Origin: Marsupella aquatica
Taxonomy: Eukaryota > Marchantiophyta
Length of the DNA stretch: 64,000 nucleotides
Direction: 5' to 3'
Assembly (NCBI GenBank): GCA_973895155.1
Contig: OZ316895.1
Location: 682,001 to 746,000, forward strand
Of this stretch, positions 26,091-38,092 are shown piece after piece (positions within the stretch are counted from its first letter, which is position 1; each line of letters opens with the position of its first letter). Under the pieces are notes generated by a model, which had not been told where the DNA came from, ran no database searches, and saw only the letters and a list, made by a program, of their open reading frames with translations. The position numbers were made by a program, and so were the translations under genes.

Positions 26091-27184
26091 TGCAAAATGG
26101 TAGTGGTGACAATTGCAATTGTAAACCTCAAGTTCTAATTCCAAGAATTATTCACAGTCAGAAGAGTTCTGACAGTGTTCCCCTTTATTGAAAACAGCAA
26201 TTAATATAGTGTGCAAACCAATACAGATATTCCTAAATCTCTATGACTACAGGACTTTTAATCACCAGTGTCTTGCAAAGTACAAACTGTTGAGTTTTAA
26301 AACCAGGAATTGGTTTTTCTTGAGTCTCAAATAACCCAAAGAGTTGTTTTGTGATGCATTGCAGGTTTCATCAAAAGTAACTCATAAATTGAGATGTTGA
26401 TCATTCATGCTGACCTTGTAGTTGAGCATGAAACTTCATTTTGTAAGACCTACATAAACATATATACATATATATAAAATCATTTGTCTACTTTCCATCA
26501 AAATTCTAAGTCTTTGGAAAAGCATTAGAAAGATGCTTCACCCATGTAGGGCGCTTGGAAATGTCACTCCACCATGCTTGTACAGCTGGTCGCTTGGCAA
26601 AGATCTCACCTTTCCCAGCATGATTAATTAGATAGTGAGTAAATGGGAGGTGGGATAGGTCTGCTAAACTAAAGAAATCACCCGCCAAGTACTTTTGTCC
26701 AGGTTTTGAAAGATGTAGCTGATACACATCCAAGACTTTTTCTAGCTTCTCTAGATGTACATTGGCTACTTCAGGGTCACCCACTTTGCCAAACCAGGCT
26801 GCAAATACCAAGTTGTACACAATTGGACCAATTGCAGGGTTGTAGTTGTGGGCCTCAACTTCCAACCATTGCTCCACCATGCATTTATCTTTCTCAGTTG
26901 ATCCATACAATGGAGTCCCTTTTCCCTCATACTTTCGAGCAATATATCTTATAATTGCTCTTGACTCTGCAGTGGGTGAGATATCACATATGAACATGTT
27001 TGAAGGAATGGATGTGCCTTAAGGGAGAACTAATAAATTGTCTCGTATGGCCACAATTTTCATTGTTATTCAGTCCTTGAGGATGAAACATTATATTGCT
27101 TGCAATGCTATGTTTTGTTATATTTTCCAAATCTATGTGTTCTAATCACTAGTTGCCAAAAGTAAAGCACCCTTACAATATTGT

Positions 27185-27665
27185 ATTTGACACTGCTATA
27201 TAGAGTGAATCCAACTTTCATGTTTTGTCTTATTGAAATTTTGTGCCTTAACAAGATGGGTCCTTTTTGTTAATTATATTTTGAGTTAGCTTTTGGACCC
27301 CTTTTAAATTTAGTTTTACTTTTGGCAAATGTTTAATTTTTCCTTTTCAATCACTCTTTAGTGATTTCTATCTTTTCTCATGAGAGTGAGAAAAATAATT
27401 TTGAATAATGTGCACATTTGATGTACTAAGTTCCCCTCATGGATTCCTTTACAAAATGTATGGATTTAATTGACTATCATTACCTAGTAGCAAATGAAAA
27501 TGCACAATTTTTCAGTATCCTTGTACTTTCCTCATCATTATGTGCTTTTCTTTGCAGGTGTACTTATGGTTGTGTGTATTGTCTCACTCACAATCATAAA
27601 TAAATGAGATGAATTACATATCACTACAAGAAAAAAAAGGAGGCATGTTCCAGGATGAACATGGT
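27185..27665 (+). repeat. Dispersed repeat R1, copy 2
   Basis: It starts with TTGACACTGCTATATAG and ends around CATGTTCCAGGATGA, as in the copy at 31930. It lies in the second intron of the GST gene. No coding capacity is seen. Confidence 0.7.
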
Positions 27666-28202
27666 TTAATTAAAAACTACACTTCATGATATTCCAAACG
27701 GTCAGTGATTCAACCCATTTGTAACATGATACCGATTTACTTTTGGGCTTTATCGACCCATCTAGAGGGTAGGAAGTTTCTGCACTGTATGCTATATTAT
27801 CATGATGATTGACAAATTACATCATACCACATTTGGCCATTAATTAAATTACCAGCATCGACCACAAGTTCAAATCATTCACAAACTTTCTTGCACATAT
27901 TGAGCCAATCATGATTCAAAGTTTGAACAGTAAAATCATGGTGACAAAACCTAAGAATCCTCATTCTTGACAAAGTGCTCTGACCAGACTCTAGCTTGCA
28001 GCCTACCAAGTAGATCACAACGGGAAATTGCTTACCGTAGAGAATCACATCTTTGTCTTGCAACACTGGGATCAAACCAAAGGGCTGGATATGGCAACAT
28101 GCACATATAGCAGCAAATCCATCAGATGCTCAATAAAGGCAAATGTAATTTTTCATATGAACACAAGGAAAAGCAACTAAGCCTTTACTACCTGAAGTTT
28201 AA

Positions 28203-28977
28203 ACCGCCACTGTCCATCGGACAAACCTGGATCCACCAGATTTCCTAATTTAGGCGAAACTCCATCTCCCCTACATTCTCGACATTTGGGGCAGGTCACT
28301 TTTTGGCCCGGTCAGCCTTACACCTGTCCGGCTGCCCTTACTTGTTTTACGGAGGAACCGATTGTTTTAGAAGCCTAGTTTAGCAAGTGTACTCCACCAG
28401 TGTGCACAGCTGTGTCCCCGCCAGTGTCCACAGCAACGCGAGTGTCTCACAAGCCAAGTTGAGAAATGTCCTCCTTGGTGCTGCTTAGCAATAGCGAGAG
28501 CGATAGCAATACAGCTCAACAGAGCCAGGTTTTATCAACGTAGCGTGCCTGAGCGATTCCACGGCAACGACGCAGCATTCGTGATCAGCATTTGTTCCCT
28601 TGGCAAGGCTTCCTCTTGGCAAGGCTCCCAATTCTAAAAAGGACCTCCTAATTCTAAAACGGACCATCTAATGAACGAATGAAAGATGTCCCCGACTACA
28701 GATTTCTTGTAGGCAATGAAATCCATAGGTATAGGACAGGGAAAAGGCAGCAGATTCTCGAGCCCAGCTGACCGAGGAACCGCCATGGCTATGGCAGCAT
28801 AGCAGCTTTCCTGCACATGAACGCACTCACACACCTACCTGACGAAATGAATGAGCGAAAAACTTTTTGGCTTACTCACTAACCCAACACGTATTGCGGA
28901 GCCCTCCTTGGGCACCTGAGGAGAAAATGAACTGCCCGGGTCTTGGCGCATGCGGTATTTATATGGACAGTGGCGGT
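28203..28977. mobile_element. TIR element with TTAA target duplication inside GST exon 1, 775 bp
   Basis: The ends are perfect inverted copies of TTAAACCGCCACTGTCCAT, including the flanking TTAA (28199-28202 left, 28978-28981 right). The element proper has 15-bp terminal inverted repeats starting ACCGCC. The uninterrupted exon needs one TTAA only, so TTAA is the target duplication. TTAA duplication is the signature of piggyBac-type elements, which are rare in plants. Because of the palindrome a 3-bp TTA/TAA duplication (PIF/Harbinger type) is also possible. The interior has no transposase and is GC-richer than its surroundings, so the element is non-autonomous. Confidence 0.85.
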
Positions 28978-29162
28978 TTAAGGAACTCAGGTTTTTTGTG
29001 ATCTTGGGTTTTAACAATGTCAACTGTGGTTAGATCGTAGTCCACATTCTTTTCTTTGAGCGCCATTATAACTCGGCTTGTGCATATTGAGGGACTAATA
29101 CCCCACACTCTAACTTTCAAGGAATTGACTTCCTTGTCCTTGTCTTTCCCACTGGTTGCCAT

Positions 29163-31278
29163 GTTTTGGTTAATCTTGCATATCAACAGTCCCAGTCCAA
29201 TAGTTTTATTATAAAAGGTGTTGACAATCATAAACTAAAGTAACCTGATAGAGTCTCTGTCCAAACAGTTGAAACAAAGTGTCCAGATGATAATTATGTG
29301 TAAATCAAGGTTTAGACGCATCAATGTATCTACTGATTTGGATGAATATGCCGATCTTGAAGATTTGAAGTTTTTTGGACAAGATGCCTAGGAAGAGCTG
29401 GATGTCCAAAATTTACAAACAACATTGGGAAAGTGCAATTGCTCATAAGATTTCAACAATAAATATGCAAATTAAAGAGACTGGAGAGTGTTTTCTAGAT
29501 TCAACACAATGCTCCAAAACAAAACATTCTTAATCAAATGTCCCAGGGAAACCTATAGAAACTCCATACATTAATGCAATTTGAGGGAGTAAAGGATAAA
29601 ATTCTTGAAGATACTAAATATTAAGATACTTCCAACTTTCTTCAACATAGATGTTGACCATGGTATTGGAGGTAGAAATTAGCGCTGCAAAAATTCATAA
29701 CAATGTTATTTTTTTGTCTATTCATACTCCAAAACAAGATTGCCATACAGACTTGAGTCACAGTTCAGGGTGATATGTTTGAACAGACAAACTCACCACG
29801 GACTTAGGTCAAAATTCTACACTCTAAACAGGATCTCATAGCTTAACAGATTCAAGTTCTCTCTTCTCCCAATCCATTGCGTCTTTCTTCTATATAACCA
29901 TTTTCCAGTACTAAGAGGCTGCACAAATAGTTGTCAACCTAGTCAATCTTAAACTTTCATTTCCAATTCACAGTGATTGTCTTTAAATGGTAACTTCATT
30001 GTCACGATGCTTATGAATGGAACAAGAGCTTCACAAAATAATAAACTTAGGTCAAACTTCCAAGGTCCTTACTCCTCAAAATATTAATTTACTCCCCAGA
30101 TTTAGTCAACATCAATTGAGATCTCATCATTTGGTATGAAATGATAAATAGACATTTATATTAGGCTAGGATCGCACGTGGTATCCCAAAATATACACTT
30201 AGTTAACCCCCCGAGGATAAATTGTAGGCTGTGTGTACTAATACAGATGGAAGCTAGCATCATTTTGTACAAGAATATCATTCTCCAAAGGTTACTGGGT
30301 TTGGTTACTGTAGTAAAGGAGTAAATACCTCATCAGACAACACCCATTATTTGTTTAGTTCATTGGAAGTAGCAGTCATGATCAAAACAAACCCAGCTCT
30401 AACCTTTAATTACTAGTCATAAGTGATTGCTAGTAGTAGCACCATGAGCTCCTGGTTGACCTGATTGTGATGCAATGAGTAGCATTGCCATCAGAGTCAC
30501 AGGCTGGGATTATAAAATGGTCCCTACTACACACAGATTAGGGCTCAGGAACAACAAACCAAAGCTGCTCCTGTGTTGGAAAGTTCCCATAAGCATATAT
30601 GAGGGGAATTTGTGTTCTAAAACTCTCACCAAACCATTAGTCAGCTGTGATAAGTTGATCAGTTGAAACTCGTTGCTGGCTCCTTCTATGCTAGAGCGTC
30701 AGAGCAGCGCAAAGATACTAATGTATTCGAGGAAAACATTATGGGAGTTTGGTTGGCTTCCAAATTGAGGTGCACCCCAGCATGGGTGGTCCTGGTGTAC
30801 CATCAATTGTCAACACCATTTCCATGGCACATTGGTGGTGCCTTTGTTAAGGATGACTGACCATAGCTTGAGATCCACAGATGATCTCAAGGAGCTAGTG
30901 GGTGCATTGCAAAATGGTTGACTAGGGTAACTACCAGGTTGAGATCAGGGCACTAGTAACCAAAACACTCAATGCCTGAAAATCTGACAACTTTACATTG
31001 ATTAGCTGAACTGACTTTGTGAAATTAAATTAGTGGGTTCAGTCAACACCTACAGTAGTTACAGTAAGGGTTTCTGGTGGTAAGGGTCTAAAATGCTCTT
31101 ACTCACTCTATGACCTTGTTTAGAAGATAGTTACCGCTTCTCGTATAAATTGTTTCTTTCCTTAAACCACCACTGGCCATATAAAACGGGAAATGTCCAA
31201 GACTTCTCCCTTTTTTTGCTTATGTAAGGGGCACCACAATCTACAGGAAGCTACCCTAGATCCTTGACAGAGTACATC
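29163..31278. other. Upstream region of the GST gene and intergenic, no gene supported
   Basis: This is AT-rich sequence without convincing exons. Two open frames near 30475-30860 have no recognisable domain. The GST promoter is expected just right of 29162, but I cannot point to elements. Confidence 0.4.
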
Positions 31279-31284
31279 ACCACA

Positions 31285-31717
31285 GCCAGGTTTGGACTTG
31301 CCCGGCAAATAGAGACTTTAGAGTCCGTCAACCGGAAACCCAGACCGTCCCGGCCCAGGCGATCTTTTCCCAGGCCCGGCCATGACCTCCTGGCCCACCT
31401 CCCGGCCCCGGCTGGCTCACACCCCACCCTGACCCTGTCCCGGCCTGTCCCGGCCTGTCCCGGCCCAACCCCCGGCCTGTCCTGGTCCATCCCCTGGCCT
31501 GTCCTGGCCCTGACCCCAGCCTGTCCCGGCCTGTCCCTCTGGGGGTCCCGACCTATCCTGGGTGGTCCCGGCCTACCCCGGCCCCACCCCACACCCGGCG
31601 CGGCCTGGGTCTGGGGAATAACAAGGAATATCTGGCATTTGGGCCGATTTTTGCCCGGCAAATGCTGAGTTTACGTGCCCGGCAACTCGACAAGTTGCCT
31701 GTCACTTCAAACCTGGC
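31285..31717. mobile_element. GC-rich TIR element (family M), 433 bp, copy 1
   Basis: The ends are inverted copies of GCCAGGTTTG. Direct copies of ACCACA flank it (31279-31284 and 31718-31723), a 6-bp target duplication. Next to each end is the text TTGCCCGGCAA or TTGCCGGGCA. The centre is a degenerate array of CCCGGCCTGTC units. Long open frames on both strands here are products of the array, not genes. Related copies lie at 39388 and 42776. Confidence 0.75.
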
Positions 31718-31929
31718 ACCACATGATAACTGGAGGGTGAGGAGTTAGTGTAGCTGGCTGCCCCTCCCCACCCATTTTGAAATGAATATTCCATCCGACT
31801 TCTTTCATGAGTATTGATTGATGCTTGTGAAATGGAATCTTTCTGTTTGCCTGAACGTGTGTTAGGCTAGGGTAAGGGAAATTCTGACAGTCGGACCATT
31901 TTGGGATGGCGATCTGATTATTAAACTAA

Positions 31930-32525
31930 GATATTGAAACTGCTATATGGTGAATCTATCTTCCAGTATTTTGTCTTATTCAAACTTATTTTCTTGTGTA
32001 TTTTAATTCAATGTGTCTTACCAAGGTGCATCCCTTGTATACTTTAGATTTTGAGTTTAATCTGGCACCCCTCTAAATTTTTCAATCTTTGATATACTTT
32101 TGATCATCCACCCTTTAACAAAACTCACGGAAGTTCTAACCCTTAGTGAAGAAGAAATGATTTAATTAAAGTGCACTCCTCATGTCTTTAAGTTCTACTC
32201 ATGGTTTTGTGTCCTAAATTTATGGTTTTAATTCATTTGAGTGTCATTACCTAAGATAAGTACATAAGTATCTTTACTGGTGTATAGTATGTGCAGAACC
32301 CAATACCATAGACTTAAATTTTTACTGTTGATTATTATTTTTCTTTACATGTGTACTTTTACTCTTGTATCTTATGTGCACAACTTTTCAATATCAGGCT
32401 TCCTAATCAATGTCCTATTTATATTTGCCACAAAAAAATTAGATCACTTGTATTTCACTAAAAAAACTTAAACTTTTTGTTAGAGTACAAAATAACTTTT
32501 CATGTTCCAGGATGAGTATGCTATA
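31930..32525 (+). repeat. Dispersed repeat R1, copy 3
   Basis: It starts TGAAACTGCTATATGGTG and ends CATGTTCCAGGATGAGTATG. It has the same internal order of blocks as the copies at 27185 and 45408. No coding capacity is seen. Confidence 0.7.
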
Positions 32526-33230
32526 GTGACAAGGTAGTAATTAAGAGAAAAAAAAATGATGGCAATGTGATAATTCCCTAAGTTCTAAGTATAACGTGGA
32601 CCACTTATGATCCAGGGTACACGTAGAGCATCTCTAACACTCCTGGGCATCTGGCAAGTGTAAGGTAAATACCCAATCTGACAGCATTTGTTTTCAGTCT
32701 ACCATAGGAAGCTATAATGATAATCTGACACTTAGCCCCAACCAGCCAGTTTTTCTTCTCTTTTTAAATTCACCAAGGTGGCCACTAGCTCTGGAAGGAC
32801 TGAAGGAGGGCAGATACTTTACAGTACATAAAGACATTTATCTAGTTATTCGATCAGTTGAATCGTACTTTGTGGTGAACGTTCCCCCACCATGGATTCA
32901 ATGGCAGGGAGGGCACTAACTTTACATAAGGACAAACTTTTGTGATTTTTCTCTTTGTAGTTCAAGGGACATTAATTTTCCACAGTGCTTCCCGTCTTTG
33001 GAGAGGGGAGTATGGGAAATACCATAAATCTAGGAAGTGTAAAAGAGGAAAAAAAACTTTACCATATGAAACTCATTAAAATATTGTCTTGGAGAACGCA
33101 GATTGTATCCAGAATGTACTGTATTGCATGGCTGAATAGTTCCCATTTTTAACTTCATCTAGGTTCTCAACCAATTGTATGCCAACAAATTGTTCCATGG
33201 CCCTTTAATTTTTTCTATCCATTTCATAAG
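32526..33230. other. AT-rich intergenic, nothing recognised
   Basis: No exon, repeat with visible ends or RNA gene was found in this stretch. Confidence 0.4.
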
Positions 33231-35225
33231 TTTTTTTTTTTTTTTTTGGTGTCCAAAAAAATCACTCAAGTGTTTATAGGTGTTTTTTAAAAAATCACTT
33301 TAAGAGAAATATACACACTTTTTATATACAAAGGGACCAAACAGAGTACAAATGAACAAACAAAAGAGGGCCCAAGTGGACAAAACCAATCGAAAAAGAA
33401 GTGAGCAAAAGGGAACCACTAAACACCAAGAAAGAGGAACTAAAAGTAAGAAATGAACAATAGGGAACCCCTAAAAACCAAGAAAGAGAGAGAGACTAAA
33501 ACTAACCCAAGCGGACCGAGGTCCTCATCATTCCTACTGATTGTGGCAAAAAGCTAATGGTCCACATCAAGAGTCAAAACTAGATCGGCAAGTGGGATTG
33601 GAACATCCTCAAGGGGAGCTAGCCGCTGCGGAGGCACACTAGCACCCACTGTAAGAGATCGACGATAGATGGCCCGAGCTTGAGCACGCTGTGAGGTGAC
33701 TGAAATGCGTTGGTGAAAGTGCGTGGTCAAAATAGAAAGTGGGGGTCCGGTGGGACCCATTCGGCCATGAACATCCCGGGCAGCTTGCCGAAGAAGCCCA
33801 TCAAACTGAGGATGAAGACGCCCAAATAGTTCCACAGCAAGGGGGAGGAAGCTGTCGGATGAAGCTCGTGCAGCATATTTGGCCTCCTTCGTTGTTGCCG
33901 CACGTGACGCTGCTGCCCCTGCCGTAGTTGCCGCTGTCCCAATGATGTCTTGGTGCAATGGGTTTGCCACCACAACATCTGCCAAAGTACGTTGACCCTC
34001 ACGGACCATGGTAAGATCCACCCGTAACCGCTGTGATGGAGGACCAGGTAACTCGAGTACCACCTCCCGCCGCACGCATACCAAAGAGCCAGAGAGAACC
34101 TGAGCAGTCGCATCTCGCACAGCGTCGTGAACAATAATGGTTTCACCTCCCAAACTGCACCGAAGAAGATGGACACCTGTGGCATCACAAGGCTTCCCAC
34201 AAGTGCAAGAAGGAGGTAACCCTGCAAGAAGTGGGTGGGGCAGCCCCAGACGAAGACGCATGGCTGTGGAGAACTCCGTTGAAGACATCCGCAAATGAGG
34301 AATGACTGGATTGGCCTGAAGCCATCCACCTACGCCCTTCCCTCCGGAAGAAAGAATCCGAGCTCGGTCCGTGTCAGGTGCCTCGGAGAGGATGCTGGAA
34401 AGGGTGAAAGTGTGCATACGCCCAGCGAGGTCTGCCTGAAGACGAACGGGATCCAAGGATAAAAACTCCTGGAAAGAAGGTAACGCGGCGCGAACGGGAT
34501 CTGGTAATGAGGACCGCGCTGCGCGCAAATGAACCTGAAACGGGAGGGAACCCTCCTCTACCTCCATGAGAGATGAAAGTAAAAAAGGGCGATCCTCAAT
34601 AAGAAAACGATCGGCCAACAACGAGAAGGCGGCCGCCCATGCACCCAAAAAGGCCAAAGGTGCAAGGCTCTCAATGGAAGTAAGCCCAAAACCACCCTGC
34701 GAAATAGGAAGACTGAGTTGTCGATGAAGCCACGGAGATGAGAGCAACGTACCCGGACCTAAAAGAGAGGCCAGGGTCTGACGAATGGAGACATCAAATG
34801 CTCGAAGGTGGAGACAAAGATCCTCGGTAGGGGGATGCGTCCTAGCCAGATAAGACGCACGAGGGTGGATGCACCTCAACAACATCCCAAATGCTGCCTA
34901 AGAATCTGCTAACTTAGGGAGCATAGGAGTATGGGCTAAGGCAGCCTGTATAGAGTCAGCGATGAAAGATGAGCAAAAGGAGGCGGTACCGACTGGGGAA
35001 CCAAGGACCCGAAGACCATCGGCTGGACGTAAGAACCCTGGGGGAAGCACAAGATCAGAGGGTAACCCAGCTGGACTCCATGCACGACTCTTCACAGGCT
35101 GAACTCGTAAACCGAGGCCCATCAAATGGGTGGAAAGAGTGGCGAGGGCAGAAGTAACCGCGGCAGGAGGACCAATGATGTGGGTGTCATCTGAAAGGGA
35201 GGGGAAGTCCATGAAATCTCACCAA
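33231..35225 (-). mobile_element. 5'-truncated non-LTR retrotransposon (RT C-terminus plus endonuclease-like domain)
   Basis: The coding frame runs 35212-33554 on the minus strand, broken by one in-frame TAG at 34900-34898. It opens at the RT catalytic motif (SDDTHIIGPPAAV, equivalent to the xADD box). It continues through the thumb-like region (PVKSRAWSP, LRVLGSPVG) and a CxC-C-H-C zinc motif (CTCGKPCDATGVHLLRC). The end is a conserved segment with RVDLTMV and LADVVV, which resembles the restriction-like endonuclease end of R2/CRE-type elements. The N-terminal RT part is missing. A 3' UTR follows, and the element ends in a run of T at 33231-33246, a poly(A) tail on the minus strand. The segment is much GC-richer than its flanks. 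The stop falls in an expected Gln position (ADS-stop-AAF). Confidence 0.75.
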
Positions 35226-35489
35226 GAGGGAATAGTCAGTCACAACATTTGATATTTAGACCTATGAGTCTCAACTCCAGTGAGCTACCAGACAACCATA
35301 CCTCTCTAGGTTTTTACATGTGTTAATGTCCTAGTTATGTGAATTGTGAGATAAAGCACTCAAAACTTGGGCTCATGTCCTTGGCTTTTGGGGGCATTGT
35401 ATCTCACAATGTACTCTACCTGGACATTATCCTATTCATAAGCACATTTGTCTAGTTATTAGTACCCATAGTAAGTGGCAGATACGGTA

Positions 35490-35735
35490 CTGTGACTCTA
35501 ATCGCATAATTGACAGTGAGAGCCCAGACCAAAAGCAGGGATGAGGGCAAAGATAAATGGGAAATAGTAAAGAATGTTTTCCCTATGCCTTCTTTTTACC
35601 TATGTTCGGGGACTGTGACTCTAAAAGCATACTTGAAAGTGAGGGCGCATACCCAAAACACATATGAGGGCAAACATGAGTGGAATATAATAAAGAATTT
35701 TTTTCGCTATGCCTTTGTTTATGGTCACATCTATT
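35490..35735. repeat. Direct duplication of ~125 bp
   Basis: Blocks GTGACTCTAA, TGAGGGCAAA, TAATAAAGAAT and CTATGCCTT recur in order in 35490-35600 and 35625-35715. The function is unknown, and the flanking sequence to 37486 holds no supported gene. Confidence 0.7.
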
Positions 35736-37486
35736 TATAGTAGGATCCATCGGAATGGGTAATATATTTTACAAGTACTGCCAGAAAGACAGGTAGAGTG
35801 CCAAACTGGGAGACATGATCCGAAAGGCAAAAGAAAACAATAAAGGAGGGAGGGGAAAGACCCCAAGAATACCAAAGAAGTAATCAGGCTAGTTATACAA
35901 ATCCCATAACGCAAAAAGGTAACCCGAAAATCCAATCCTTGAAAATCCGACACCATTACAATGAATGGGGTTGGATTCGACCTGATTTTTTGCCTTTTGT
36001 TTATTTGGCTTGGTCAACACCCCTTTTGGGTACCCACACCCTACAGTAGTATAGTAGTACTTAAGTTTGGAGAGAGTTGGAGATGCTTTTAGACACGGTG
36101 TACTGTAGAACGCGCGAAAGCGAGTGACACAATAATGCCATAAAGGGATCTCCAGGACGTCCCTGTATTAATTAACTAATTAATTATTGATACTTTACAG
36201 GGTTTGCACTGTGGACCTGGTGCGTTGACGAAAGAGAGCAGAAGTCCAACCTCAAGGAAATCACGCGAACTTCATCTGCACCTTCCTGTCACCACTTGGA
36301 GAACCGAATGACTGTTGGGCTTCATTCCACCGAATTGTAGATTGGTTTCTCCAAGCAGCGAACGATGTTCTCCGCCCGAGCGTAGTCAACACGCGTAAGA
36401 TGTCCCAGCCGTGAAATTTACCAGTGAATAATTATAAAGGGTCTCCCGCTGTGACTTCAAAATCGTATGTCAACAGAAATCGCCAAAAAATTTCAACTTT
36501 CTAGACGCTCAGTAGGAAGGTGGAGGGGAGTGAAGACGGCGCCTGGAATTCGATCCAAGCAGCCATTGCTACTAGATCGAGGGGAGGAGTAGTGCTGCTA
36601 GTCGACCACAGCTAAGCATTACGAGGTGTTGTCTAAGAGGAGGAAGCAGGAAGCGCCCCTCTTTGTAGGAATCGTGCCGTAGCGTTCCTGTTTCTTCGTG
36701 ACCAGTCTGGTAAGTGGCGAGCACCTCATTTGTATCTCGCTTCGCCCAACATGTCTGATACACTTTTGCTTTCAAGGTTTCCATCGAGGTACACATTAAG
36801 AGGAACAGCTCGCAAAGGGAGGCGAGCCTGTGATAGAATTGAAAAATTGATATTCCCAGCGAAGTGATGGCCCAATTTACAAAATGTTGACAGATCGACG
36901 AGATAGAAATTCGTACACCATAGTCGTTGGTGAGCCGCTTCAGCCTAGCCCTCCGCCAATTCCTCAGCCTTTTAGGTGCTCAACAGGCACCAATGCGGAT
37001 GCACTTGACGTCCAATGGGAAGGTGTCTGCAAGCCTTTGCAGCTGTGTTTTGAAGAACCAACTTGGTTGACAAGCCATTGTTTCCTAAGGGTACACTAGG
37101 CACTGATGAGCCGGCAGAAGTGTGCACCCATGGAGGATGGACCATTTCACACATCGTTACCTCACGTTTGATAGACAGCAGTGATCTGGTCCTTGATGTC
37201 AGAGCTCGGAGTTCAAGGAGACTAAGCTTGATGTGAGGAACATTTTCTTAAGGATTTTTGTGTTCTTAACTTTGTTGCTTGGAAAGGAAAAGTGAGTGTT
37301 TTAATTCGCTTCCTTTCACAACAATGCTACTTTCTTCTATTAGGCGTGACGATGGTAGTCGAGGTATTTCAGGATGTTAACCTTCATACAAGATTTGCGA
37401 CTCAACCCACTGCTCCTGTTGCAGAGCGTTATCGCGAGGTCATCTATTGCAGGCGTCTAGGCCAGCGGTGAGCTAGCGGGGAGGGG
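35736..37486. other. Intergenic, no gene firmly supported
   Basis: A frame around 37080-37200 (KGTLGTDEPAEVCTHGGWT) looks faintly coding and lies upstream of the C2-gene remnant. No splice partners were confirmed. The segment 35740-35950 has the look of a reverse-oriented LINE 3' end but lacks an A-tract. Confidence 0.3.
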
Positions 37487-38092
37487 CGATGGCTCTTTCA
37501 GTTCATTCATACAATCCATCTGGGTGTCACGATTACTATGTGTTTTCCACAGGGAAGCTGATAGTTACATTACTAAAGGCTCGAGGCATCCGAGGCGATG
37601 AGATTCATGGTTTTGGTAATATCTCTATCTCTAGTTTCAGCGAGGTTTACTTTGCATTTGTATCCACAGGTGTTGCACTAGTCTAAGTTTGACCTCGTTT
37701 ACCAGATAACTTCTTTGATCTCATGAAGATGTGCTTGGAGATAGCCATCTGTGAATCATCATAAGCAGTTCTCTTCTTCAAAAAAAATTCGAGTAGTAAT
37801 TGAGGTACAAGTAATGATCTGAGCGTCAGCTTTCGTCATTCAGATCCTTCGAATGTTGAAAACCCCTTTTGAGAAATGAATCTCAACGATCCATAATCAA
37901 CTATTAACGGCCGGGTTTCTGTGTTTGAATGCCTCCGCGTGATGGTCGTGTGATCCATGCATATACCGGACAGTTTTCCAGGCTAGTACTGGAGATGCTC
38001 TTATGAAAGAGATGCCACATATCAGCGTTCAGCTGACCCTCAGCACTGGTTACTTCCAGGGTGATCTCCTGAAGGAAAAATCATAGCTTTAT
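37479..38092 (+). pseudogene. Internally deleted duplicate of the C2-domain gene region (copy A)
   Basis: 37479-37627 matches about 43157-43287 of copy B almost base for base, including the C2 exon KLIVTLLKARGIRGDEIHGF with its acceptor and donor. From 37628 the similarity jumps to 46153-46619, so about 2.9 kb containing the middle C2 exons is absent. The final coding segment (EMPHISVQLTLSTG) stops at 38084, where the similarity to copy B ends at GAAAAAT. It is therefore a broken copy. The junction has short similarity (CTAG/CCAG followed by TTT). Confidence 0.75.

Larger units (their letters stand above)
26506..29162 (-). pseudogene. Phi-class glutathione S-transferase gene, exon 1 interrupted by a TIR element
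   Basis: Exon 1 starts at 29162 (MATSGKDKDKEVNSLK), exon 2 is 28084-28036 (49 nt, the usual phi-class size) and exon 3 is 26966-26506. Exon 1 is broken after HKKPEFL by a 775-bp element (28203-28977). Past the element its last bases (to 28192) continue to a proper donor. With one TTAA copy counted, exon 1 is 192 nt in phase 0, exon 2 gives PFGLIPVLQDKDVILY and exon 3 starts ESRAIIRYIARKYEGKG, so the gene behind the insertion would be an intact 233-aa enzyme. Phi GSTs conjugate glutathione to electrophiles in the cytosol. The N-terminal PSICTSR segment is where the catalytic serine lies. As sequenced, translation from exon 1 stops inside the element, so this copy should be null unless the element is spliced or excised. 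Confidence 0.85.

Noticed and set aside
31251-31668. Overlapping open frames of over 130 codons on both strands
   Set aside because: They follow from a CCCGGCCTGTC-type array inside a TIR element and have no codon bias or domain.
33739-33927. Plus-strand frame over the RT remnant, and minus-strand 200-codon frame at 33727-34329
   Set aside because: These are shadows of the 443-codon RT/endonuclease frame in another phase.
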